A DNA stretch of 64,000 nt from Verrucomicrobiaceae bacterium. GTDB lineage: Bacteria > Verrucomicrobiota > Verrucomicrobiia > Verrucomicrobiales > Verrucomicrobiaceae. The DNA lies in NCBI GenBank assembly GCA_947466075.1, contig CANIBP010000008.1, forward strand, positions 1 through 64,000. Direction: 5' to 3'. The notes under the pieces were generated by a model. It had not been told where the DNA came from. It ran no database searches and saw only the letters and a program-made list of their open reading frames with translations. Of the stretch, positions 36,076-45,846 are shown one piece after another. How positions within the stretch are numbered: position 1 is the first letter of the stretch; each line of letters begins with the position of its first letter. Position numbers and translations under genes: made by a program.

Positions 36076-36483
36076 TCAAGCGAGCCGCTGTGCCATCTCA
36101 CGAATCTTCACGCGCATGTTCGCGAGACCGTTCAATCGCGTCGGGGACAGCATTTTGGTGAAACCGCAGCCTTCCCAGACTTCCGGTTCGATGGCGGCGA
36201 CCTCTTGCGGATCGGCATCGGTGTAAAGCTCGCACAGCAGCGCGGCGAGGCCTTTGACCATCGGCGATTCGGCATCGCAGGCGAAATGGGTGCGGCCATG
36301 GACGAGTTCACCATGCAACCAGACACGGGAAACACAGCCAGGGACGAGATTGGCTTCGATCTTGTGCTCCTCAGCCAGTTTCATCGCCGCACCGCGTGAC
36401 ACAACGGCGTTCAGGCGCTCGTGCAGATCATCAATGATGTTCAGGTCGTCGATGAGCGACTGCTGTTTGTCCGCCAAGGTCAT
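36076..36483 (-). CDS. sufE: SufE-family cysteine-desulfurase sulfur acceptor
   Basis: 135 residues from MTLADKQQSLIDDL, whose ATG overlaps the upstream kinase-like stop by 4 bp. The sulfur-accepting Cys lies in LVPGCVSRVWLHG (about residue 51); HFACDAESPMVKGLAALL and LSPTRLNGLANMRVKI are typical SufE helices. It takes persulfide from SufS and hands it to SufB for Fe-S cluster assembly. The sufB, sufC and sufD genes are 13 kb away; sufS is not in the window. The coupling to a kinase-like gene is unusual. Confidence 0.93.
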   Translation of the reverse strand: MTLADKQQSLIDDLNIIDDLHERLNAVVSRGAAMKLAEEHKIEANLVPGCVSRVWLHGELVHGRTHFACDAESPMVKGLAALLCELYTDADPQEVAAIEPEVWEGCGFTKMLSPTRLNGLANMRVKIREMAQRLA

Positions 36484-39062
36484 TTCAGCTTCGCAAGACG
36501 GCCTTTGCTCCAAGTGAGTCCGGTCTGGATGGCATCATCATTGGCGATGGCGGCGGCGAGTTTTTCCCAGATGGCGACGGCGTTGGCAAAGGCGGCCTTG
36601 GCCTCGGTTTTTTTTCCAGCACCTTCGCTGGTGTGGCCCAGCGCACCGTAAAGCTGCGCAAGCTGACTGGACCACATGCGGCGCTCCGGCGTTAGTTTTT
36701 CCGTGACTGGCTGCGCAGCGATGAGGGCTTCAAGAGAATCCACCGCCTGCTTCGCAATCGGAATGGCGGCGGCGGTTTTACCGTTGTCAGCCATCAGTTC
36801 AGCATATTCACCGCGCAGCTTGGCCAACAGAAAACCATAACGCGCGTTGGTTTTGTCATCGGCGAGGATTTCATTCACCATCTCGATGGCGTCCTGCTTC
36901 TTCTTGCTAGCCTCGATCGGATTGCCAGCATCTCGAGCGAGTGAGGCAAGCGCGCCGTAGTTGCGTGCCAGCAAATATTTCACCTCAGCCCATTCAGGCA
37001 GCAGGCGGTTCAATTCGAGCAGGATGGGTAACGCCTGACTGTGGGCCTCCTTAGCATCAGCGCCGCTGAAATGACGACCGATGAGTTCAGCCAGTTCGGT
37101 GTAGGCCTCAGCGAGCAGCAATGCCTGATCCTGATTGCGCGGGCTGCTGCCGAGCACGAGTTCGCCCATGGCTTTGACGGAATCGATCAGCGTATTGAGC
37201 GCATCCTCGACCTTGCCGGCATCACGCTGGCTGATGCCTTTGGCGAACTTGGCACGAGCGAGGATGAATTTTTCATCATTGATGAGCTCATGACCGATGA
37301 GTTTCGGATCGAGGATCGTCGGCACACGTGCCATCGCCTGCTCTGAATCGGCCACATCACCGTTGCGCAGCGTGCGCAGGCCGTATTCGAGCCACGCACG
37401 GGCGCATTCGTTGCGCGCGAGGCGATTTTTCGGATCAGCGGCCAAACCTTTGTCGAGATTCAAGGTGGCATCCTTCAGCAGCGCGAGCGAGTCCACATGA
37501 CGACCTTCGCGGCCGCGAATGTCAGACAGCAGCAAGCTATAACGGCCCAGCCATTGCTGATAGAGCGCGATCTGAGCGCCTTCACCGCTGCCTTTGGCGA
37601 TGAGTTCCGCCGCCTGCTCGCGCGCCTTCGTTAGATACGTCACCGCCTGCGTGCTGTTGCGCAGCTTGAGGTGAAGCTGACCGATGTTGCCATACGCGCG
37701 CAGACGCTCGACACCGAGCGAGGGCGTCTGTTCCAGCACCGGCAGTCCACGCATGCAGTAAGCCAGCGCGTCGTTGAGTTGCTCCTTCTGGAATTCCGCT
37801 TCCATCTCGTTGCCGGTCGGTGTTTGCAGCAGTTGCGTGAGGAACTGATCCACGGCGTTCTGCGAGTTCTGTAAATTCTGATCCGCCACGGCCTTGGCAC
37901 TGCGCGCAATATCACGCTCGCTTAGCAGTGTGGCGATGCGACCATCGAGTGCGTCCGTTTGAATCTTGTGATTCGCGCTGATGTTATCGATGGTTTTCTC
38001 CGCCTTCTGCGCGCGGCGCAATGTGACAAAGGCGTAGATAAAGCAGAAGACAAAGATGGTCAGCAACGAGATGGCCGTCGTTTGCAGCGTGAGCACCTTC
38101 TTCGCCTGATTCTGGCGCTCACGCACCGTCTGATCGCGTGATTCCTCGAGTAGGTAATCGCTTTCAAGCAACTCGAACTCGCGCACGACCTCGCGCATGT
38201 CAGCCCAGCGCGCGGCGGGATTCAGGTCGAGGGCACGCTCGATGATGTTGTGACGGCGCTCTTCCCATTTCGATTGCGCCGCTTGCGCCCACAGGATCTT
38301 GGGTTGCGTTTTGACCGCGGCGAGCAGCGCATTGCTATCAATCTGCACCGCCAGACCGGCTGCCGCTTGTTGTCGAGCACGCTCGACCTCGCTCGCCCAC
38401 ATGTCCGCGCCACGGGGCAGCACGCCATTGAGCAGGCGATACGCCAGCACGCCAAAGCTATACACATCCCACGACGGCCCGTAACCGGCAAACACGCCGT
38501 CCGGGTTCTCTGCCTGCTCGGGGCAGAGATGCACAAAGTGATCCGTGAGATCGAGATGATGAATGCCGCCGACCCAGCCCTGCGCGATGTCGGTGAGGCG
38601 GATCGAGGACTCTGCATCGTCTTCGAGCAGCACATTGGCCGGACGCAGGTTGCCATGCGGGATGCCATGCTTGTGCAGCCATGCCAGAGCATCGGCTACT
38701 TCATAAATATGCCGCCAAGCCTGTTCCGGCGGCAGTCCATTGCAGGCAGACTCGAGCGAGGGCGTCTGCCACAGACGGCGGCCATGGCTGTCCTTCGTCA
38801 TCACGCCGACCAACGGCATCACGCAGTAGTAGGGCGTCTTGTCAAAGCTGTAGCTCTCCACCGGCAGCACACCGCGATGATGCGGCATCTGCTGCAAGGC
38901 ACGGAACGCGGTGTTCAGCGCCTTGCGGTTGATCGCCATCGAACTAAACACCTTCACCGCGCAGGCCTTGCCGTGCGTGGACACGGCCCGGTACACGGCA
39001 CCACAACTCCCGCTGCCGACCAGGTCCTGCAATTCATGTCCGGCGATTTCAGGCAGACTCAT
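36480..39062 (-). CDS. Kinase-like (probable pseudokinase) membrane protein with TPR-like repeats
   Basis: 860 residues. An N-terminal Hanks-type kinase domain (about 1-290) retains the Gly loop GSGSCGAVYRA and the ATP Lys in CAVKVF. The catalytic loop reads HGNLRPANVLL instead of HRDLKPxN: the catalytic Asp is Asn and the Lys is Arg. The DFG motif is DIA, keeping only the Asp. A single membrane helix is at about 323-345, then a long TPR-like helical region (about 400-860). The usual order kinase-membrane-sensor is kept, but catalysis is probably lost or weak. The stop overlaps the sufE start (ATGA). Partners are unknown. Confidence 0.85.
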   Translation of the reverse strand: MSLPEIAGHELQDLVGSGSCGAVYRAVSTHGKACAVKVFSSMAINRKALNTAFRALQQMPHHRGVLPVESYSFDKTPYYCVMPLVGVMTKDSHGRRLWQTPSLESACNGLPPEQAWRHIYEVADALAWLHKHGIPHGNLRPANVLLEDDAESSIRLTDIAQGWVGGIHHLDLTDHFVHLCPEQAENPDGVFAGYGPSWDVYSFGVLAYRLLNGVLPRGADMWASEVERARQQAAAGLAVQIDSNALLAAVKTQPKILWAQAAQSKWEERRHNIIERALDLNPAARWADMREVVREFELLESDYLLEESRDQTVRERQNQAKKVLTLQTTAISLLTIFVFCFIYAFVTLRRAQKAEKTIDNISANHKIQTDALDGRIATLLSERDIARSAKAVADQNLQNSQNAVDQFLTQLLQTPTGNEMEAEFQKEQLNDALAYCMRGLPVLEQTPSLGVERLRAYGNIGQLHLKLRNSTQAVTYLTKAREQAAELIAKGSGEGAQIALYQQWLGRYSLLLSDIRGREGRHVDSLALLKDATLNLDKGLAADPKNRLARNECARAWLEYGLRTLRNGDVADSEQAMARVPTILDPKLIGHELINDEKFILARAKFAKGISQRDAGKVEDALNTLIDSVKAMGELVLGSSPRNQDQALLLAEAYTELAELIGRHFSGADAKEAHSQALPILLELNRLLPEWAEVKYLLARNYGALASLARDAGNPIEASKKKQDAIEMVNEILADDKTNARYGFLLAKLRGEYAELMADNGKTAAAIPIAKQAVDSLEALIAAQPVTEKLTPERRMWSSQLAQLYGALGHTSEGAGKKTEAKAAFANAVAIWEKLAAAIANDDAIQTGLTWSKGRLAKLK

Positions 39063-39095
39063 GCGCGCTTTGGTTATCTCTAGGGGATGAAGGTT

Positions 39096-39140
39096 GACCC
39101 CTGATGCGACGAAAAATAGGCTGGAACAGCATCAAGGGTC
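39096..39140. repeat. Inverted repeat between divergent genes
   Basis: GACCCCTGATGC (39096-39107) and GCATCAAGGGTC (39129-39140) pair at 11 of 12 positions over a 21-base loop. A short direct repeat (AATCTCAAATCTCAAAT) follows near 39162-39178. The place is upstream of the kinase-like gene (minus) and the YkgJ-like gene (plus), so it may be an element or an operator. Confidence 0.6.
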
Positions 39141-39222
39141 AGTACGATGGGGGCGGAATGCGAAATCTCAAATCTCAAATGCCGCTTTGCAAAAATCGCG
39201 TGCCACAACTGCCAGCACGGCC

Positions 39223-39672
39223 ATGCTGATTGCACGCCGCATGAAAAACCCGAAGCCCGACCATCGCCCCGAGATTATGGCGATTTATGCCGAGCTGGAG
39301 CGACGTCCCCTGCCCCGCCAGTGCGAAATGCGCACCGGCTGCTGCCATTTCCGCCTCGCCGGCCATACCCCGCTGCTCACGAAGGGTGAGGCATTGTATG
39401 CGGCCCAAGGCGTCCGCGCCAGCGGTCGCAAGGTGCTCAAACCGCACCCCGACGGCGCCTGCCCTCTGCTGGGTCGCGATGGCCGCTGCACCATCTATGC
39501 GCACCGCCCCTTCGGCTGCCGCACGCATTTCTGCGCTGAAGCAGGCGGTATGTACCCACGCAAACACGTCGCCGATCTCATTCAGCGCCTCGAAGCCCTC
39601 GACGAAAGCCTCGGCGGCGACGGCTCTCGCCCGCTCGAAGGAGCCATCAGTGCGGTGCTGGCGGAGAAATGA
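39223..39672 (+). CDS. YkgJ-family cysteine-cluster protein
   Basis: 149 residues from MLIARRMKNPKPD (143 if from the next ATG at 39241); a longer frame upstream is low in conservation and crosses the inverted repeat. The Cys cluster is QCEMRTGCCHF, then GACPLLGRDGRCTIYAHRPFGCRTHFC. This is the CxxxxxCC...C...C...C pattern of the UPF0153/YkgJ family, which is thought to bind a metal, zinc or Fe-S. The function is unknown. It ends at a nested palindrome facing the cytochrome gene. Confidence 0.8.
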   Translation: MLIARRMKNPKPDHRPEIMAIYAELERRPLPRQCEMRTGCCHFRLAGHTPLLTKGEALYAAQGVRASGRKVLKPHPDGACPLLGRDGRCTIYAHRPFGCRTHFCAEAGGMYPRKHVADLIQRLEALDESLGGDGSRPLEGAISAVLAEK

Positions 39673-39678
39673 AGGTTG

Positions 39679-39771
39679 GCCGCAAAAAGACGCAAAGACT
39701 AACAAAATCTCCAGAACCGGAACCAAAATCAAACCTCCGTTTTTTGGTTCCTTTTTGCGCCTCTTTGCGGC
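39679..39771. repeat. Nested palindromic element between convergent genes
   Basis: Outer arms (39679-39698 and 39752-39771) pair at 17 of 20 positions; they read GCCGCAAAAAGACGCAAAGA against the complement of TTTTTGCGCCTCTTTGCGGC. An inner perfect 10-bp pair, GGAACCAAAA (39719-39728) and TTTTGGTTCC (39742-39751), lies inside. It may also terminate both convergent transcripts. Its layout matches the other nested elements though the sequence differs. Confidence 0.85.
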
Positions 39772-39783
39772 AAAAAATCTGGC

Positions 39784-40356
39784 TTAAGGCGCGGCACAAT
39801 CACGCGCCAGCTTCTGGCTGGTCTCGGACAGCTTCGCCAGCGGATACGCCACTTCAGAGGCATTCAAAGGCATGCGCAGCACCACATTGTCGCCATCCAG
39901 CCGGACAAACCCTGCCTTAATGGTCTTCCCTTCGGTATTCGTCCAACTCATGATCGGTGGCAGCGATTTCTTAGCCACCACAGGGGCCATCTTTGGGGCA
40001 CCGCTGACAAAACTCGCCCCCTCGGTGATCCATTCCGTGATTTTTTTGATGTCGCTGGTGGAGAGCTGATCCTTCGGCGGCATATGGTTCTTGCCATCAT
40101 TGACCATGATTTCGAGGAAATGACTCTCCGCAGGCTTACCGGGACGGATTTGGGCCACGTCGTTGTCGGCGATGTCCAGCTTGAAGGTTTCTAGGTCATC
40201 GAACACAAAGCCTGCCTTCTTTTTGCCCGTCTTCAGGCTGTGGCACTCATAACAGTTCTTTTCCAGAATCGGCTGGATGTCCTTTTTGAAATCCGCCGCA
40301 ATGGCAGTAGCAGCAGAGAGAAGTGAAACAAGCAGGGTATGACGGAGCAGTAACAT
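39784..40356 (-). CDS. Secreted Planctomycete-type cytochrome c with SHD1-like tail
   Basis: 190 residues from MLLLRHTLLVSLLSAATAIAAD (signal peptide); longer frames extend into the divergent gene and are not used. The haem site CYECH is at about residue 35 within IQPILEKNCYECHSLKTGKKK, and MPPKDQLSTSDIKKITEWITEGA carries the axial-Met region. Residues 135-190 (SWTNTEGKTIKAGFVRLDGDNVVLRM, then PLAKLSETSQ) resemble the SHD1 domain common in Planctomycetes. It probably takes part in periplasmic electron transfer or haem-dependent binding. Divergent from the pseudouridine synthase, 82 bases apart. Confidence 0.85.
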   Translation of the reverse strand: MLLLRHTLLVSLLSAATAIAADFKKDIQPILEKNCYECHSLKTGKKKAGFVFDDLETFKLDIADNDVAQIRPGKPAESHFLEIMVNDGKNHMPPKDQLSTSDIKKITEWITEGASFVSGAPKMAPVVAKKSLPPIMSWTNTEGKTIKAGFVRLDGDNVVLRMPLNASEVAYPLAKLSETSQKLARDCAAP

Positions 40357-40438
40357 GGAGCGCGCGTTTGGGGTCGGGAGAGAACGTGCCATACCGCTTT
40401 TCCTTAGCCAGCAACTTCTTCCCGTGGCATGAAGACCC

Positions 40439-41323
40439 ATGCCAGAGCAACGCACCGTCACTGAAGCCGCCGAACTCCTGCCTTTTCTCTTCGAGAACTG
40501 GCCGGACATGAAGCGGACCCGCATCAAGCAGTGGCTCAAATTTGGCAGCGTCCGCGTCAATGACCACTCCGTGACCCGCCACGACCACAAACTCAAGCCC
40601 GGCGACAAAATCACCATCAAGGTCGAACGCACCCCGCGCAAAGCCGCCGCACCACTGCCCGCCGGTCTGGAAATCGTTCACGAAGATGACGCCATCATCG
40701 TGCTCCACAAAGGTGCCGGTTGGCTCACCGTCGCCACCGATTCTGGCAATGGCCGTACCGCCTATGCTGCCCTCACCGACCACGTCCGCGCCACCGACGT
40801 CCGCAACCGCGTCTGGATCGTACACCGCCTCGATCGCGACACCTCCGGCCTCATCGTCTTTGCCAAGACCGAGCCCTACAAACGCGTGCTGCAGCAGAAC
40901 TGGCACCGCTTTGACAAAACCTACCTCGCCATCGTCGAAGGCATCGTGAAACGCGATTCCGGCACCCTGCGCTGCCACCTCAATGAAGAATTCTCCCTCC
41001 GCGTCCGCAGCGTTCCGCCCGATGATGACACCCGCGAGGCCATCACCCACTTCAAGGTTCTCAAACGCACGCACAACACCACACTCGTTGAATTGAAGCT
41101 CGAAACCGGCCGCCGCCATCAACTCCGCGTCCACCTCTCCGACATGGGTCACCCCATCGTCGGCGATAAGCCCTACGGTGCCAAAACCGACCCCGCCCGT
41201 CGCCTCGCGCTCCACGCCAGCGAACTACGTTTCGAGCATCCCGCCTCCAATGAAGAAATGATGTTCGAGTTGCCACTGCCAGGCGTTTTAATGAAACTCA
41301 TTTCTGCATCTGCATCATCATGA
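40439..41323 (+). CDS. RluA-family pseudouridine synthase
   Basis: 294 residues. The N-terminal S4 RNA-binding domain (about 15-75: TRIKQWLKFGSVRVNDHSV) is followed by the RluA catalytic core: EIVHEDDAIIVLHKGAGWLT, the catalytic Asp in IVHRLDRDTSGLIVFAKT, ALVAIVEG-type strand YLAIVEGIVKR, and TGRRHQLRVHLSDMGHPIVGDKPYG. It would isomerise uridine in 23S rRNA (RluC/RluD-like) or tRNA. The stop overlaps the PQQ-propeller start (ATGA), an unexpected coupling. Confidence 0.93.
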   Translation: MPEQRTVTEAAELLPFLFENWPDMKRTRIKQWLKFGSVRVNDHSVTRHDHKLKPGDKITIKVERTPRKAAAPLPAGLEIVHEDDAIIVLHKGAGWLTVATDSGNGRTAYAALTDHVRATDVRNRVWIVHRLDRDTSGLIVFAKTEPYKRVLQQNWHRFDKTYLAIVEGIVKRDSGTLRCHLNEEFSLRVRSVPPDDDTREAITHFKVLKRTHNTTLVELKLETGRRHQLRVHLSDMGHPIVGDKPYGAKTDPARRLALHASELRFEHPASNEEMMFELPLPGVLMKLISASASS

Positions 41324-42495
41324 AAACTGCCCTCCTTCTCATCGCCATCACCACCCTAACTCAAGCCGCTGACTGGCCTATCTGGCGCGGCCCAAGTCAC
41401 GACGGCATTTCGAGTGAGAAACTGACGGGAGCCACAGTAAAAAAACTCTGGGATGCACAGATCGGCATCGGTTTCGCCTCATTCACGGTGGCAGATGGAC
41501 ATGTTTACACGACGGGACATGCGGACGGCAAAGACACGGTCTTTTGCTTCCATGCGGCAAGCGGCAAGCAGGTGTGGAAACATGAGTACACCGCCGATCT
41601 GGGCGACAAATATTACGAAGGCGGCACCTCGGCCACGCCGACGATTGAAGGCGGCAAGGCGTATCATTTGAGCCGCTGGGGCGATCTGTTTTGCTTCGAA
41701 GCGGCCACGGGTAAAGTCGTGTGGCAGAAGAACATCCAGAAGGAAACCAGCGCGGACATTCCAGACTGGGGTTTTGCCGGATCACCACTCGTTTCGGGCG
41801 AGTTGCTCATCCTCAATGTCGGCAAAGCCGGCACAGCGGTCGAAAAAGCCACCGGCAAGTTGGTTTGGAAATCGGACACGGCCAGCGCCGGCTACTGCAC
41901 GCCTTATCCGATCAATGTGAATGGCAAAGCGCAGATCGTTCTGAGTTCAGGTCGTGCTTATAAGAGCATCGATCCCACGAGCGGCACAATGCTGTGGGAG
42001 AACACCTGGTCCACGAGCTATGGCGTGAACGCCGCCGATCCGATCCTCAACGGCACCAAGCTCTTCATTTCCTCCGGCTACAACAAAGGTTGCGCCTTGC
42101 TCGATCTCGCCTCCGCCACGCCTACGGAAGTCTGGCGCAGTCGCGTGATGAAAAACCAGTTCAACTCTTCCGTGCTCATCGACGGTCATCTCTACGGCAG
42201 CGACGGTGACGAAAGCAAAACCGCCTCCCTCAAATGCATCGACTTCGCCACCGGCACAGAGAAGTGGAGCGAGGCCAGCACCGGCTTCTGCTCACTCATG
42301 GCAGCGGATGGAAAATTGATCATCCTGACCGCGAAAGGCGAACTCATCATCGCCAAAGCCAATCCGGCCAAGTTCGAACCAATTTCCCGCGCGCCAGTGC
42401 TCAGCGGCCGCTGCTGGAGTGCCCCGGTGCTGGCAAATGGCCGCATCTACGCACGCAATGCAGCGGGTCAGATGGTGTGTCTGAGCGTCAAGTAA
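41320..42495 (+). CDS. Secreted PQQ-like beta-propeller protein
   Basis: 391 residues with a signal peptide (MKTALLLIAITTLTQAAD). Blades: WPIWRGPSHDGISSEKL, CFHAASGKQVWKHEY, CFEAATGKVVWQKNI, VEKATGKLVWKSD, SIDPTSGTMLWENTW, CIDFATGTEKWSEAS and the last blade ending MVCLSVK. It is shorter than the propeller at 25.8 kb but of the same family. No catalytic site is evident. The WRGP-x-HDG opening is typical for the Planctomycetes/Verrucomicrobia group. Confidence 0.87.
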   Translation: MKTALLLIAITTLTQAADWPIWRGPSHDGISSEKLTGATVKKLWDAQIGIGFASFTVADGHVYTTGHADGKDTVFCFHAASGKQVWKHEYTADLGDKYYEGGTSATPTIEGGKAYHLSRWGDLFCFEAATGKVVWQKNIQKETSADIPDWGFAGSPLVSGELLILNVGKAGTAVEKATGKLVWKSDTASAGYCTPYPINVNGKAQIVLSSGRAYKSIDPTSGTMLWENTWSTSYGVNAADPILNGTKLFISSGYNKGCALLDLASATPTEVWRSRVMKNQFNSSVLIDGHLYGSDGDESKTASLKCIDFATGTEKWSEASTGFCSLMAADGKLIILTAKGELIIAKANPAKFEPISRAPVLSGRCWSAPVLANGRIYARNAAGQMVCLSVK

Positions 42496-42581
42496 TCGCT
42501 GCCTTTCAGGCACGAAGATTGCGCCCTTGCCAATCCCGCGAAATCCGCGATGGATAGCGCCCCTTTTACCCCAAAAACACC

Positions 42582-43796
42582 ATGCCCAAGCAGACCATTC
42601 GTGACATCGACCTTACCGGAAAACGCGTCTTTGTACGCGTCGATTTCAATGTCCCACTCGATGAAAAAGACGGCCAGACGGTCATCACCGACGCCACCCG
42701 CATTCAGGAAACCCTGCCCACGATCAATTTCCTGATCGAAAAAGGAGCCAAAATCATCCTCGCCAGCCATCTGGGCCGCCCAAAAGGCCAGCGTGACCCG
42801 AAACAGAGCCTTGCGCCCGTCGCACCGGCGCTCAGCGCTCTGATCGGCCAGCCGGTCGATTTCGCTAGTGATTGCGTCGGTGAAGAAGCGAAGGCCAAGG
42901 CACTTGCATTGCCCAATGGTGGCGTGCTGCTGCTCGAAAACACCCGTTTCCACGCTGGTGAAGAAAAGAACGACGCCACACTCGCGAAAGGCATGGCAGA
43001 TCTCGCTGAGATCTTCGTGAACGATGCCTTCGGCTCCGCGCACCGTGCTCATAGCTCCACCGCTGGTATCGCTGACTACCTGCCAGCCGTTTCCGGTCTG
43101 CTCATGGAGAAGGAACTGACCTGGCTGCACGACGAGCTTGAGAAGCCCGAGCGTCCGTTCGTCGTCATCCTTGGCGGCGCGAAGGTCAGCGACAAGATCG
43201 GCGTGATCAATCGCCTACTCGAAAAGGCGGACACCATCATCATCGGAGGCGGCATGGCCTACACCTTCCGCAAGCTCGTGCAGGGCATCTCCATCGGAAA
43301 AAGCCTCTACAAGCCCGAGTGGGAGCCGATTGCACAGGCCGCTCTCGACAAAGCCAAGGAGCGCGGCGTGAAGATCCTCATCCCTGTCGATGCCATGATC
43401 ACCGACGCTTTCGATTTCGACGCGAAGAAATTCGGCAACATCAAATTCACCGGCGTGAACGAAAGTATCCCTGACGGCTGGGAAGGTGTCGATATCGGCC
43501 CTGAGTCCGTGAAGCTTTTTGCCGAAGAAATTTCCAAAGCCAAGACTGTCATCTGGAACGGGCCGATGGGTGTGTTCGAGATCAAAGAAGCCTCCAAAGG
43601 CACCTTCGACATCGCAGAGGCCATGGCGGCCAATTCCAGCGCCAAGAACATCATAGGTGGCGGCGATAGCGTGAAAGCCGTCAAGAAAGCCAAACTCGGT
43701 GACAAGATGACCTTCATCTCCACCGGCGGCGGCGCCAGCCTCGAACTCCTCGAAGGCAAAGTGCTGCCGGGTGTCGCCTGCTTGAAGGAAAAATAA
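42582..43796 (+). CDS. pgk: Phosphoglycerate kinase
   Basis: 404 residues, full length. It converts 1,3-bisphosphoglycerate and ADP to 3-phosphoglycerate and ATP. Motifs: [81 protein letters not shown] and the nucleotide loop [11 protein letters not shown]. tpiA follows after 36 bases, so a glycolytic pair is transcribed together. Confidence 0.98.
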   Translation: MPKQTIRDIDLTGKRVFVRVDFNVPLDEKDGQTVITDATRIQETLPTINFLIEKGAKIILASHLGRPKGQRDPKQSLAPVAPALSALIGQPVDFASDCVGEEAKAKALALPNGGVLLLENTRFHAGEEKNDATLAKGMADLAEIFVNDAFGSAHRAHSSTAGIADYLPAVSGLLMEKELTWLHDELEKPERPFVVILGGAKVSDKIGVINRLLEKADTIIIGGGMAYTFRKLVQGISIGKSLYKPEWEPIAQAALDKAKERGVKILIPVDAMITDAFDFDAKKFGNIKFTGVNESIPDGWEGVDIGPESVKLFAEEISKAKTVIWNGPMGVFEIKEASKGTFDIAEAMAANSSAKNIIGGGDSVKAVKKAKLGDKMTFISTGGGASLELLEGKVLPGVACLKEK

Positions 43797-43832
43797 TCGC
43801 CTATTTCTCTCAACCTTTTCATAACCCACCCC

Positions 43833-44633
<801 letters not shown>

Positions 44634-44654
44634 CGCGCTGCCCTCGCCCCGACT

Positions 44655-45230
44655 TTACTTCCGCCGCATCACCCGCACGCATTCACGGCCATCCCGGCCC
44701 GGGAATGCGCTCGTGGGCACGTAGCTTTCGATCAAGTCAAAGGTAGGCGCGAACAGCGTCGTCAAATCATCCACCGAGATGCCAAACGGCGGACCCGTTT
44801 CGCCCGGATCCATCTCTGGGTTGATGAAAAACACACCCATGAGCAATCCTCCTGACGTGAGCAGTGACGCTACCGCATCGCGATAGCGCTCACGCCACTC
44901 CGGCGGCAGCGCACACAGGCAGGTATGTTCAATGATGGCATCGAACTTCCCGCGATACTCAAACAAGTCAGCGAGCACATAGCGTTCCGCCAGTTGTGGA
45001 TAACGCTCTTTCGCCCGCTGGATAGCCGTCTCCGCAATATCAAGACCATACGCGTCGATGCCTTGCGCAACGAGATGCGCCACATCATGCCCCACCCCAC
45101 AACCGGGCACCAAAACACGGCCTGTGAGCTTGTTTCTTGAAAGCCACTCCGCCAGCGGCGGTGATGGCATGCCTTTGTCCCAAGGCGTGAAGTTCTGCTG
45201 ATAGGCCTGATCCCAGTCGGTGATGTTCAC
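44655..45230 (-). CDS. TPMT-family SAM-dependent methyltransferase
   Basis: 191 residues with a GTG start whose G is also the last base of the upstream TAG stop. N-terminal WDQAYQQNFTPWDKGMPSPPL, SAM motif I VLVPGCGVGHDVAHL, acidic GLDIAETAI and FDAIIEHTCLCALPP match the thiopurine S-methyltransferase-like family (thiol, halide or chalcogen methylation). Physiological substrate unknown. Confidence 0.88.
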   Translation of the reverse strand: MNITDWDQAYQQNFTPWDKGMPSPPLAEWLSRNKLTGRVLVPGCGVGHDVAHLVAQGIDAYGLDIAETAIQRAKERYPQLAERYVLADLFEYRGKFDAIIEHTCLCALPPEWRERYRDAVASLLTSGGLLMGVFFINPEMDPGETGPPFGISVDDLTTLFAPTFDLIESYVPTSAFPGRDGRECVRVMRRK

Positions 45231-45742
45231 TATGGCTGTTTCTCCTTTTGATGCTTGATCACACCTTCCAGTGTCGTCTGTCCCTGATCGCCGGTGAACG
45301 TGACCTTGCTCTCAATAACATCTTTGGCATCGCCGGAGAACGATTCAAAGATGGTGATCGAGCTTTGGCCGCTGCCGGTGATTGATTTGAGTTCAAGTGT
45401 CTGATTCACCAGCGAAGCGTTGCCTTCAAAACGGATCGTCTGCTGCGCATCTACTCCGGTCAACACAGCCTCAAAGCTATCTGCGCCAACATTGTGCGTG
45501 ATCGTCCACTTAAACGGCTGCTTATCACCATTGATGGTGCGTGTGCCTTCGATGAGGAAACCGTTCTCGCCATCGACCTTGCCAGTCCATTCTTCAGAGA
45601 TTTTCAAGGCATTGCCGTCCGCGCCCTTCAACTCGCCGACGGCATTCCAAGTGCCGATGTAATGCTTGAAGATCGCATGCGTGGACAAATCGGCCACGAC
45701 TGGTGTGGCGAGGAGACAAAGAAGAGCGATGAGTTTTTTCAT
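45230..45742 (-). CDS. Secreted protein of unknown function
   Basis: 170 residues from MKKLIALLCLLATPVVAD, a clear signal peptide. The mature part is a beta-rich single domain: HAIFKHYIGTWNAVGELKG, SEEWTGKVDGENGFLIEGTR and VTFTGDQGQTTLEGVIKHQ, like a DUF1579-type lipocalin-related fold, but I cannot assign it with confidence. It is the first gene of a pair with the methyltransferase, sharing one base (TAGTG). Confidence 0.7.
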   Translation of the reverse strand: MKKLIALLCLLATPVVADLSTHAIFKHYIGTWNAVGELKGADGNALKISEEWTGKVDGENGFLIEGTRTINGDKQPFKWTITHNVGADSFEAVLTGVDAQQTIRFEGNASLVNQTLELKSITGSGQSSITIFESFSGDAKDVIESKVTFTGDQGQTTLEGVIKHQKEKQP

Positions 45743-45846
45743 AAGTGGAAGGAGAACCATCGTAAAGCCAAACGTGGCGCACCATGCCGCTATTTCCGTG
45801 CAGCGCGAGCACTTGCAGCACAACCGGCCTCGTAGTATTCGCAACG

